Source of the DNA: Candidatus Margulisiibacteriota bacterium
GTDB lineage: Bacteria > Margulisbacteria > WOR-1 > O2-12-FULL-45-9
Assembly: GCA_018814265.1 (NCBI GenBank)
Contig: JAHIZU010000289.1
Span: 1 to 6,131 of the forward strand
Reading direction: 5' to 3'
DNA length: 6,131 nt
The translations under genes and the position numbers were made by a program. The notes beneath the pieces were generated by a model. The model worked only from the letters and a program-made list of their open reading frames with translations. It ran no database searches and was not told the origin of the DNA. Positions 1 to 5,182 of the stretch are shown one piece after another (the first letter of the stretch is position 1; each line of letters starts with the position of its first letter).

Positions 1-129
1 GGTGGTTTTGCCGGCGCCGGAAGGACCGACAATAAAGATAAATTCTTCTTTGCCGATATTAAGATTGATGTTAAAAAGGACTTCTATCCCGTTGTGAAAA
101 GACTTGGAAACATTAACCAGCTCAATCAT
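1..129 (-). CDS. ftsE: FtsE-like ABC transporter ATPase, N-terminal fragment (cut by window edge)
   Basis: The reverse strand from the ATG at 129 reads 43 residues, starting [11 protein letters not shown] and ending in a Walker A motif GPSGAGKT (residues 35-42), where the window stops. The run [14 protein letters not shown] before and through the P-loop resembles FtsE, the cytoplasmic ATPase that works with the membrane protein FtsX to control septal peptidoglycan hydrolysis during division. Family members are about 220-230 residues, so over 80% of the gene lies outside the window. Signature, Walker B and H-loop cannot be checked, so another ABC ATPase of the same superfamily remains possible; an ftsX gene just beyond the left edge would settle it. 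It is transcribed in the same direction as glyA, 167 bp downstream of it, but appears to have its own promoter. No Shine-Dalgarno sequence is visible before the ATG. Confidence 0.68.
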   Translation of the reverse strand, partial: MIELVNVSKSFHNGIEVLFNINLNIGKEEFIFIVGPSGAGKTT

Positions 130-135
130 GATTTT

Positions 136-164
136 ATTTTACCAAAAAAAAGAAACAATGTCGA
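136..164 (-). promoter_or_regulatory. Probable promoter of the ftsE-like gene, leaderless geometry
   Basis: On the minus strand TCGACA (164-159, one mismatch to TTGACA) is separated by 17 bp from TAAAAT (141-136), which is preceded by TGG, giving an extended -10. Six bases, AAAATC, then lead to the ATG at 129, so the expected +1 is the A of the start codon. This fits the missing ribosome binding site. It is read from sequence alone and the region is AT-rich, so chance matches are possible. Confidence 0.42.
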
Positions 165-171
165 ATATTAT

Positions 172-292
172 CCTCACCCCTGCCTGCCGGCAGGCAGGCC
201 CGCCAGCGCTTAAGACTCCTCCCCCTCTCCATCTACGATGGAGAGGGGGCATAAGAAAAAAGTTAACGTTAAAGATAAAATTGGGGGTGAGG
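172..292. repeat. Terminal-inverted-repeat (MITE-like) element, copy A, carrying a 20-bp palindrome
   Basis: The element is bounded by CCTCACC(CCC) on the left and GGGGGTGAGG (283-292) on the right. Inside is a perfect 13-bp hairpin, CCCCCTCTCCATC (221-233), loop TAC, and its complement (237-249). Without the palindrome at 179-198 the element is 101 bp, the same as copy B at 1585-1685. The left 29 bases then match copy B at 25 positions, and the hairpin core differs only in the loop. The right arm (250-282) is AT-rich, holds the palindrome TTAACGTTAA (263-272), and shows no similarity to that of copy B. It starts four bases past the glyA stop codon. There is no coding capacity and no clear target-site duplication. 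It could act as a 3' mRNA hairpin for glyA, but has no U-tract to make it a standard terminator. Confidence 0.75.
179..198. repeat. 20-bp perfect palindrome, copy 1, inside repeat copy A
   Basis: CCTGCCTGCCGGCAGGCAGG is its own reverse complement over all 20 bases. It interrupts the left arm of the repeat: deleting 179-198 joins CCTCACC to CCCGCCAGC and recreates exactly the 16 bases seen in copy B at 1585-1600. The same palindrome recurs at 1707-1726. The exact insertion point is ambiguous by two bases because of flanking C residues. Confidence 0.9.
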
Positions 293-296
293 TTTC

Positions 297-1544
297 TTAC
301 GCGTAAAGCGGGAACTGCTGACAAAGCTCTTTCACCCTGGCAGAAACTTCCTTTTTAATGTTAGCATCGGAAACCTTGCTCAGGGTTTTGCCGATCAGGT
401 CAGCAACCAGTTTCATTTCCCCTTCTTTCATGCCGCGAGTGGTCAAAGCCGGCGTGCCGATCCGGATACCAGAGGTTACAAATGGTTTTTCCGGATCAAA
501 GGGAATAGTATTCTTATTGACAGTAATGCCAACCTCATCAAGAACCTTTTCAGCGATCTTGCCCGTGATCTTTTTTGGCCGCAGGTCAACCAGCACTAAG
601 TGGTTGTCCGTCCCGCCGGATACCAGGCGAAAACCATTTTTCAGCAAGCCTTCTGCTAAGGCTTTAGCGTTCTTAACGATCTGCTCAGCATATTTCTTAT
701 ATTCCGGTGTCATGGCTTCTTTAAAACAAATAGCCTTGGCAGCTATGATGTGCTCTAAAGGCCCGCCCTGGTTCCCGGGAAAAATAGCCTTATCAACCTG
801 TTTAGCAAATTCTGCTTTACACAGGATCAACCCGGCCCTGGGACCTCTCAAGGTCTTATGAGTGGTTGAAGTGACAACTTCTGAGACTGGAACCGGTGAA
901 GGATGAAAACCAGTAGCAACCAAACCAGCTATATGAGCAATATCAACTAATAGAACTGCCCCTACTTCATCGCAAATCTCGCGGAACTTAACAAAATCAA
1001 TAATTCTAGGATAGGCTGTAGCGCCGGTTACGATCATTTTCGGCTTATGTTCTTTAGCCGCGGTCCGTAGAGCGTCAAAATCAATGGTCTCGGTATCTTT
1101 CTTAACCCCATAGGAACTAAAATTAAACAAGATGCCGGAAGCGTTTACTTTACTGCCATGGGTTAAATGTCCGCCATGGGAAAGATTTAGCCCCATGACA
1201 TGGTCGCCGGGTTTCATAAATGCCATATAGGCGGCGATATTGGCTTGTGAGCCGGAATGCGGCTGGACATTAGCGTGGTCAGCACCGAATAATTTTTTAG
1301 CTCTTTCAATCGCCAAGGACTCAGAAACATCAACACAATGGCAGCCGCCGTAATAACGCTTGCCAGGATAGCCTTCAGCGTATTTATTGGTTAGAACCGA
1401 ACCACAAGCTTCTAGAACAGCGCGTGAGGTAAAATTCTCTGAGGCGATCATCTCCAAGTTGGTTTGCTGGCGATTTAATTCATCATCAATTGCCTTGGCA
1501 ATTTCCGGATCAACTTTTCTCACATGTTCGATATTAAAATGCAT
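297..1544 (-). CDS. glyA: Serine hydroxymethyltransferase (GlyA)
   Basis: This cytoplasmic PLP enzyme converts serine and tetrahydrofolate to glycine and 5,10-methylene-tetrahydrofolate, the main source of one-carbon units for purine and thymidylate synthesis. The 415-residue length is typical of bacterial GlyA. Visible landmarks are the N-terminal [10 protein letters not shown] (31-40), [15 protein letters not shown] (53-67), the PLP-contacting DIAHIAG with D201 and H204, the Schiff-base lysine K230 in [21 protein letters not shown] (256-262), and the carboxylate-binding R361 in [14 protein letters not shown]. Nothing essential appears to be missing. The ATG at 1544 is supported by AAGGAG (1558-1553) eight bases upstream. 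The gene has its own promoter and lies between two direct copies of a terminal-inverted-repeat element. Its C1 product feeds purine synthesis, upstream of the guaB3-guaA branch elsewhere in the window, but the two are not in one operon. Confidence 0.98.
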   Translation of the reverse strand: MHFNIEHVRKVDPEIAKAIDDELNRQQTNLEMIASENFTSRAVLEACGSVLTNKYAEGYPGKRYYGGCHCVDVSESLAIERAKKLFGADHANVQPHSGSQANIAAYMAFMKPGDHVMGLNLSHGGHLTHGSKVNASGILFNFSSYGVKKDTETIDFDALRTAAKEHKPKMIVTGATAYPRIIDFVKFREICDEVGAVLLVDIAHIAGLVATGFHPSPVPVSEVVTSTTHKTLRGPRAGLILCKAEFAKQVDKAIFPGNQGGPLEHIIAAKAICFKEAMTPEYKKYAEQIVKNAKALAEGLLKNGFRLVSGGTDNHLVLVDLRPKKITGKIAEKVLDEVGITVNKNTIPFDPEKPFVTSGIRIGTPALTTRGMKEGEMKLVADLIGKTLSKVSDANIKKEVSARVKELCQQFPLYA

Positions 1545-1552
1545 AGTTCAGA

Positions 1553-1582
1553 CTCCTTTCTTCTTTTTAATATATTATAACA
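1553..1582 (-). promoter_or_regulatory. glyA extended -10 promoter and ribosome binding site
   Basis: The minus strand has TGTTATAAT (1582-1574), a perfect extended -10 box, and AAGGAG (1558-1553) eight bases before the glyA ATG. Expected transcription start is near 1567, giving a leader of roughly 22 bases, too short for a riboswitch. No convincing -35 box is found at 16-18 bp; that position lies inside repeat copy B, whose end (1585) is only two bases from the TG of the extended -10. Confidence 0.6.
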
Positions 1583-1584
1583 CA

Positions 1585-1685
1585 CCTCACCCCCGCCAGC
1601 ATCTAAGTCTCCTCCCCCTCTCCATCGTAGATGGAGAGGGGGAAACCCGAATCCCGATGAAATCGGGATGAGGGAGGGGGTGAGG
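1585..1685. repeat. Terminal-inverted-repeat (MITE-like) element, copy B
   Basis: This is a 101-bp element with perfect 10-bp ends, CCTCACCCCC (1585-1594) and GGGGGTGAGG (1676-1685). It holds the same 13-bp hairpin as copy A (1614-1626 paired with 1630-1642), but the three-base loop is GTA, the reverse complement of the TAC in copy A. The left arm is in the same orientation as in copy A; the right arm (1643-1675) is unrelated in sequence although also 33 bases long, and contains a separate small hairpin. It lies between the terminator of the VWA gene and the promoter of glyA. It has no open frame worth calling, and no clear target-site duplication. Confidence 0.75.
1651..1669. repeat. Small inverted repeat within the right arm of copy B
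   Basis: ATCCCGAT (1651-1658), loop GAA, ATCGGGAT (1662-1669) forms a perfect 8-bp stem. It is absent from copy A, so the right arm of one copy was replaced or interrupted. It may be another short palindromic unit of the same general kind as the 20-bp palindrome, but only one copy occurs here. Confidence 0.6.
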
Positions 1686-1687
1686 AT

Positions 1688-1741
1688 AAAAAGAAAAAGC
1701 CCCCGACCTGCCTGCCGGCAGGCAGGTTTCTCGGGGGCTTT
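1688..1741 (-). terminator. Intrinsic terminator of the VWA lipoprotein gene, loop interrupted by a palindrome
   Basis: Read on the minus strand, AAAGCCCCCGA (1741-1731) pairs perfectly with TCGGGGGCTTT (1706-1696), followed by TTCTTTTT (1695-1688). It begins 23 bases after the stop codon of the VWA gene. The loop consists of GAAA (1730-1727) plus the 20-bp palindrome (1726-1707). Without the palindrome the stem would be capped by a GAAA tetraloop, a classic terminator form. The reverse direction has only a short T-run, so plus-strand termination is unlikely, and no plus-strand gene leads into it. Confidence 0.88.
1707..1726. repeat. 20-bp perfect palindrome, copy 2, inside a terminator loop
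   Basis: The bases are identical to the palindrome at 179-198. Here both boundaries are unambiguous, because the flanking A and T do not allow the repeat to be shifted. It sits between the 3' stem arm and the GAAA loop of the terminator at 1688-1741. No target duplication is visible. Confidence 0.9.
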
Positions 1742-1764
1742 ACTCTTAGCGATAAAACTGTCAG

Positions 1765-2868
1765 TTACTGAGCAATAAAAGATACGACAACTGACTGCGA
1801 GAAGGTCCCGTAAGTATGCAGGGTGATCCTTACCCAGTATTGCTGTCCAGCTGTCAAAGAAGTTGACAACGTGCAGGTCGCGGTATAAGCATCGGTCAAG
1901 GCTTGAGCCAACTGGGTGTAAATGTCTTCCAGCGCACCCAATGCCCGGATTTGATCCGCCGACATGACGGACAAGCCAGTTACACCAACAATCACTTCAT
2001 GATAAGACTCACTGGTACCAGTTGTGGCCAGTGCAATTCTTTGCAGCGGCGCGCGGTTTGAGCTGGCCTCTGAAGAAGTATCAAACAAACCAACTGTATA
2101 AACCGGCAATCCAGCAGCAATTGCTTCGGTAGTTACATCATATTCTGTTTTACTACCATAATTATTTGCACCGTCAGTCATGGCGATGACACCCCTGACA
2201 TAGTTTGTTGAATTAACAGCTGCTGTTTCAGTAATACCAGTTGAGGCTCCGGTAAAGAAAGCTGTGGAGCCGCCATAAGGTGCTTCTACACTAGCGGCAA
2301 TTTTCAGCACATTCTTATCAGTAGTCATTGCCGCCTCAATTGAAACAACGCTATCAAAATTAATGATCGCGGCCTGACTGTCATTTGACATTAGATCAAT
2401 GAATATATCGGCAGCAGCTTCTAAGGTCCTGACCTTAGCATCCCCTGGTGATAAGGGATCCATCATGCTGCCGCTCTTATCCAGAACCATGCCTACAGCA
2501 ATCGGTTTGGAGGTATTAGCACCTGAAGATAAAACATTGATAACTACAGTCCCAACTAAACCAGCCGCTGAAATACCACTGCTGCCAGGGTTAGAATCAT
2601 AAACCTCAATCGAGACATTGCCGCGAGTTATGTTGGTTAAGGTGGTGCTAGCTTGATCAACCGCCAGGAAGTTCAGACTTAAGGTATTACCTGTCCCAGT
2701 AGTGCTGCCGCCAGATAACGTAACACTTGTCGTGCCGGATGGCGGATCAGCTGGAGTCGTGCTATCGTTTGGATTAACAGGATCACTAGTAACCGTGGAA
2801 CAACCAGCAGCAAAAAACATAGAAGCAACCAAGCAAAAAACCAAAAAACCTATTTTTCTTTTCGTCAT
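1765..2868 (-). CDS. VWA-domain lipoprotein
   Basis: The protein has 367 residues. A basic start (MTKRK) and hydrophobic stretch lead to AAGC, a lipobox with the lipidated Cys at residue 23, so it should be membrane-anchored and face the periplasm or cell surface. A Pro/Ser/Thr-rich linker (about 24-50) and a beta-rich segment (50-115) precede a von Willebrand A domain (about 120-325). The metal-ion-dependent adhesion site is complete: DKSGS (D130, S132, S134), T202 in GGSTAFF, and D232 in MTDGANN. A beta-rich C-terminal tail (about 330-367) follows. VWA domains bind protein ligands through a divalent metal; the partner is unknown. The start has AAGGA nine bases upstream and its own promoter at 2900-2928. 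It lies 61 bp downstream of the coiled-coil outer-membrane-type gene and ends at a strong terminator. The VWA and lipoprotein calls are firm; the biological role is not assignable. Confidence 0.9.
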   Translation of the reverse strand: MTKRKIGFLVFCLVASMFFAAGCSTVTSDPVNPNDSTTPADPPSGTTSVTLSGGSTTGTGNTLSLNFLAVDQASTTLTNITRGNVSIEVYDSNPGSSGISAAGLVGTVVINVLSSGANTSKPIAVGMVLDKSGSMMDPLSPGDAKVRTLEAAADIFIDLMSNDSQAAIINFDSVVSIEAAMTTDKNVLKIAASVEAPYGGSTAFFTGASTGITETAAVNSTNYVRGVIAMTDGANNYGSKTEYDVTTEAIAAGLPVYTVGLFDTSSEASSNRAPLQRIALATTGTSESYHEVIVGVTGLSVMSADQIRALGALEDIYTQLAQALTDAYTATCTLSTSLTAGQQYWVRITLHTYGTFSQSVVVSFIAQ

Positions 2869-2899
2869 CGTTTACCATCCTTGAAATTTAATCTGGCTT

Positions 2900-2928
2900 A
2901 TTATAGATCGTTAATTATAAAACGTCAA
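2900..2928 (-). promoter_or_regulatory. Promoter of the VWA lipoprotein gene
   Basis: The minus strand shows TTGACG (2928-2923), a 17-bp spacer, and a perfect TATAAT (2905-2900). The expected start near 2893 gives a leader of about 25 bases including AAGGA before the ATG at 2868. The -35 box begins one base past the stop codon of the upstream gene, and no terminator lies between the two genes, so the VWA gene may receive transcripts both from here and from the upstream promoter. Confidence 0.75.
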
Positions 2929-2929
2929 C

Positions 2930-3601
2930 TTAAAACTTATAAACCCCTGCGGCTGTCAACCCCAGAGCGGTATTATAACCAATTTTGACCTTAATTTTGC
3001 CAAAGGTTGTCCCGCCAAAGATCCCGGCGCCAAAATTGCTGCCGCCAATGTTGCCGGAAACACCGGGAACACCACTAACTGTTTTAGAATAATTTGCCAA
3101 ACCTGCTTCCAAACCAGCAAAATTATTTCCCAAAGGCATTATCGCGGCCACGTCAGCAATAACAATTGAAAAAGAGTTGCCAATCGCATACCCGGCTTCA
3201 AAAGCCAAATCAATATTTTGGGCAACTGGCAAAAGATACCCTGCCCCCAGGGCCAATGAGCCGCCAGCCAGTCCGCCATTCACCTGAAACCCAGCGGATC
3301 GGTCAATTTTTGGTCCGGGCTTAGAGGCGACACTCGTTCCCCCCTCGGCCTTCTCCAGCTTGACAATTTCCTCACCAAGAAGTTTGGCTCTGGCCAATTG
3401 TTGGCGTTTAGCTTCATTTATCTCTGCGATCTTGTTGATCTTTTTTTCGCCTCTGGCTTTTCTGATCTTCTCATCAAGCAAAATAATATATTTTTTTACT
3501 TTGGCTAACTCCTCTTTCTTTTCTGCCAGCTGAGCAAAAGCCGCCTGCGTTAATCCAATCACTAAAACAACTACAGTAAACATCGCCACGATTCTCTTCA
3601 T
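2930..3601 (-). CDS. Secreted coiled-coil protein with outer-membrane barrel-like C-terminal domain
   Basis: Starting at the ATG at 3601 the protein has 223 residues. A signal peptide (MKRIVAMF..., hydrophobic core to about 20) ends in AFA-Q, predicting cleavage after residue 23. Residues 24-88 are charged, rich in Lys, Glu and Ile/Leu, with the look of an alpha-helical coiled coil. After a short Pro/Ser linker, residues about 103-223 are Gly-rich with alternating hydrophobic residues (GFQVNGGLAGGSLALGAGY, AFEAGYAIG, KIKVKIGYNTALGL) and the chain ends in VYKF. A terminal Phe with beta-strand pattern is typical of outer-membrane proteins recognised by BamA. I recognise no named family. A helical periplasmic segment on a small barrel suggests a structural or spacer role between the outer membrane and the cell wall, but this is inference. 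It has its own strong promoter and precedes the VWA lipoprotein gene, so the pair may serve the envelope together. Confidence 0.8.
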   Translation of the reverse strand: MKRIVAMFTVVVLVIGLTQAAFAQLAEKKEELAKVKKYIILLDEKIRKARGEKKINKIAEINEAKRQQLARAKLLGEEIVKLEKAEGGTSVASKPGPKIDRSAGFQVNGGLAGGSLALGAGYLLPVAQNIDLAFEAGYAIGNSFSIVIADVAAIMPLGNNFAGLEAGLANYSKTVSGVPGVSGNIGGSNFGAGIFGGTTFGKIKVKIGYNTALGLTAAGVYKF

Positions 3602-3608
3602 GAACACT

Positions 3609-3616
3609 TCCTCCTT
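3609..3616 (-). promoter_or_regulatory. Ribosome binding site that fixes the start at 3601
   Basis: AAGGAGGA (3616-3609 on the minus strand) is a near-complete Shine-Dalgarno sequence. The GGAGG core is 8 bases from the ATG at 3601, an ideal distance. The in-frame GTG at 3607 would be only 2 bases from it and is therefore not the start. Confidence 0.85.
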
Positions 3617-3639
3617 GACATAAATATATTAATAAACGA

Positions 3640-3667
3640 ATTATATATTAATGGTTGTCCTTGTCAA
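3640..3667 (-). promoter_or_regulatory. Promoter of the coiled-coil outer-membrane-type gene
   Basis: Consensus TTGACA (3667-3662) and consensus TATAAT (3645-3640) are separated by 16 bp on the minus strand. The expected start near 3633 gives a leader of about 32 bases. It is one of the strongest-looking promoters in the window, fitting an abundant envelope protein. Its -35 box is shared with the plus-strand promoter. Confidence 0.8.
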
Positions 3668-3689
3668 GCACAAACTTTCACTGTATAAT
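3661..3689 (+). promoter_or_regulatory. Promoter of the zinc finger-guaB3-guaA operon
   Basis: TTGTCA (3661-3666, one mismatch), a 17-bp spacer and perfect TATAAT (3684-3689). Expected start is near 3696, about 11 bases before the ATG at 3707, leaving no room for a ribosome binding site, a purine riboswitch or an attenuator. The -35 box overlaps that of the opposing promoter base for base. Confidence 0.7.
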
Positions 3690-3706
3690 TCTCAATTAAT
3701 TACCCA

Positions 3707-4021
3707 ATGGCCAATTTTGAGGAATACAAAGAACTTTTGGAAGAAAACGCCCCAAGTGAATGCCAGGCTTGCGGCGGCCCGCTGGTCCTGGAAAAAGTCA
3801 ATTTAGAAGATTATCAAGGCGGCAAACTTTTTATGATGGAAAAAGTGCCGGCCTTTGTCTGCCAGAACTGCGGAGAAATCTGGGTCCCGGAACCAGTCAT
3901 GCTTGAATTTGAAAGAATGATCGAGACGGTTAAACTCAAGAAGCAAGAAAAAAATGTTAAAAAGAAAACCCCGGTTAAAAAACACAAAGAAAAAAAGAAA
4001 AACATAAGAGAGGAGCATTAA
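3707..4021 (+). CDS. YgiT-type (MqsA N-terminal-like) zinc-finger protein with Lys-rich tail
   Basis: The protein has 104 residues. Two CxxC knuckles, C19-x-x-C22 (CQACGG) and C52-x-x-C55 (CQNCGE), fit the zinc-binding fold of the YgiT/MqsA N-terminal family, followed by the typical WVPEPVMLEFERMIE segment. Residues 76-104 are extremely basic (runs of Lys, then REEH), probably flexible and possibly binding nucleic acid. MqsA itself carries a C-terminal helix-turn-helix that binds DNA; none is seen here. Family members are often antitoxins next to a small toxin, but neither neighbour looks like a toxin: upstream is the divergent envelope gene and downstream is guaB3. Its stop codon is immediately followed by the guaB3 ATG. 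No Shine-Dalgarno sequence precedes its own start, so it may be translated from a very short leader. The domain call is good; the function is unknown. Confidence 0.82.
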   Translation: MANFEEYKELLEENAPSECQACGGPLVLEKVNLEDYQGGKLFMMEKVPAFVCQNCGEIWVPEPVMLEFERMIETVKLKKQEKNVKKKTPVKKHKEKKKNIREEH

Positions 4022-5182
4022 ATGGATATCTCGTTAGGCAAATCTAAAAAAACCCGGCGCGCTTATGGCTTCGATGAAATTTCCCTTGTCCCCTCGATCG
4101 TTACTGTTAACCCTGATGATACTGATGTTTCAGTTATCATCGGAGGAAAAAGACTAGAGATCCCGATCATTGCTTCTGCCATGGACGGCGTTGTGAGCCC
4201 AAAAACCGCCATTCTAATGAGCAAACTCGGCGGCCTGGGCGTTCTCAATCTGCAAGGCGTTTGGTCGCGCTACGATGACGCGGAAAAGATATTGGCAAAA
4301 ATAGCTTCTGTTAACAAAGAAGAATATGTCCCGCTGATGCAAAAACTATATCAAGAGCCGATCAAAAACGAACTAGTTATTAAAAGAGTCAAGGAGATCA
4401 AAGCCAGCGGGGGCATTGCCGCTGTTTCCTCTACCCCTCAGGACGCCTTAGAGCTTGGCCCGATCGCCCGGGATGCTGGGGTTGATATTTTCGTGGTCCA
4501 GTCAACGGTTCTCTCCACCAAGCATAAATCTTCGACGTCAGAGCCGCTTGATCTGAAAAAGTTCTGCAGCATGATGAAAGTGCCTATCTTGGTCGGCAAT
4601 TGCGTTACTTACGAAGTCGCTTTGACTTTAATGGGCACAGGGGTGGCTGGGGTTTTAGTTGGTATTGGCCCAGGCGCGGCCTGTACTTCACGAGGAGTTC
4701 TGGGCGTTGGAGTGCCAATGGCTACGGCAATCGCTGACTGCGCAGCAGCGCGTGACTCATATTTTAAAGAAAATAACATATATGTCCCGATCATTGGCGA
4801 CGGCGGCATGGTAGTTGGCGGAGACATCTGCAAAGCTATAGCCTGCGGCGCTGACGCGGTGATGATCGGCTCCCCGATCGCTAAAGCAACAGAGTCACCC
4901 GGCGGAGATTTTCATTGGGGCATGGCTACACCATCCCCAACTCTGCCTCGCGGCTCCAGGATCAAAGTCGGCACGATCGGCTCACTCAAAGAGATACTGC
5001 ACGGGCCAGCAAAATACGATGATGGCAGCATGAACTTTGCTGGCGCGTTAAAAACCTCCATGGGAACTTTAGGCGCTTCCAACTTAAAAGAAATGCAGCA
5101 GGTAGACATAGTGATCGCGCCTTCGATCCTGACCGAAGGCAAGGTTTATCAAAAAGCTCAGCAGTTAGGCATGTATAAATAA
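4022..5182 (+). CDS. guaB3: GuaB3-type IMP dehydrogenase
   Basis: The 386-residue protein should oxidise IMP to XMP with NAD+, the committed step to guanine nucleotides, in the cytoplasm. It has the GuaB3 pattern rather than that of classical GuaB: the start TRRAYGFDEISLVPS (11-25), MDGVVSP (54-60), GGLGVLNLQGVWSRY (70-84), and HWGMATPSPTLPRG (298-311). The catalytic Cys is C221 in GPGAACTSRG, with IMP-binding GDGG (259-262) and the phosphate-site MIGSP (281-285). Classical GuaB is about 490 residues with two inserted CBS domains; these are absent here, so purine-nucleotide control through CBS domains is not expected. GuaB3 proteins were long labelled 'IMP dehydrogenase-related'; a cyanobacterial one has been reported as a working IMPDH. 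The start at 4022 has GGAG (4012-4015) six bases upstream. It abuts the zinc-finger gene and overlaps guaA by one base, which supports a real role in GMP synthesis. Confidence 0.93.
   Translation: MDISLGKSKKTRRAYGFDEISLVPSIVTVNPDDTDVSVIIGGKRLEIPIIASAMDGVVSPKTAILMSKLGGLGVLNLQGVWSRYDDAEKILAKIASVNKEEYVPLMQKLYQEPIKNELVIKRVKEIKASGGIAAVSSTPQDALELGPIARDAGVDIFVVQSTVLSTKHKSSTSEPLDLKKFCSMMKVPILVGNCVTYEVALTLMGTGVAGVLVGIGPGAACTSRGVLGVGVPMATAIADCAAARDSYFKENNIYVPIIGDGGMVVGGDICKAIACGADAVMIGSPIAKATESPGGDFHWGMATPSPTLPRGSRIKVGTIGSLKEILHGPAKYDDGSMNFAGALKTSMGTLGASNLKEMQQVDIVIAPSILTEGKVYQKAQQLGMYK

Noticed and set aside
172..292. Repeat copy A as an intrinsic terminator for glyA
   Set aside because: The hairpin is strong but is not followed by a U-tract on the minus strand.
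104..358. Open frames on both strands across 104-358 encoding peptides with ACRQAG
   Set aside because: They are translations of the 20-bp palindrome and repeat copy A and overlap the glyA end; ACRQAG is simply how the palindrome reads in one frame. No ribosome binding site.
358..861. Plus-strand frame antisense to glyA
   Set aside because: glyA on the other strand is an unmistakable conserved enzyme; this frame is its shadow.
1387..1671. Plus-strand frame over the glyA start and repeat copy B
   Set aside because: Antisense to glyA and then repeat-derived; no recognisable domain or start signal.
172..1685. Composite transposon carrying glyA
   Set aside because: No transposase gene and no target duplication; the copies are short and non-coding.
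172..1726. CRISPR array
   Set aside because: Only two copies of each repeat, over a kilobase apart, with no regular spacers.
3602..3607. GTG at 3607 as start of the coiled-coil gene
   Set aside because: It lies only 2 bases from the GGAGG core, while the ATG at 3601 is at the ideal 8 bases.
3690..3706. Purine or glycine riboswitch before the gua operon or glyA
   Set aside because: Predicted leaders are only about 11 and 22 bases, far too short for any aptamer.
3803..4018. Two minus-strand Phe-rich frames opposite the zinc-finger gene
   Set aside because: They are the complement of the Lys-rich tail, where AAA/AAG codons read as Phe and Leu; not membrane proteins.
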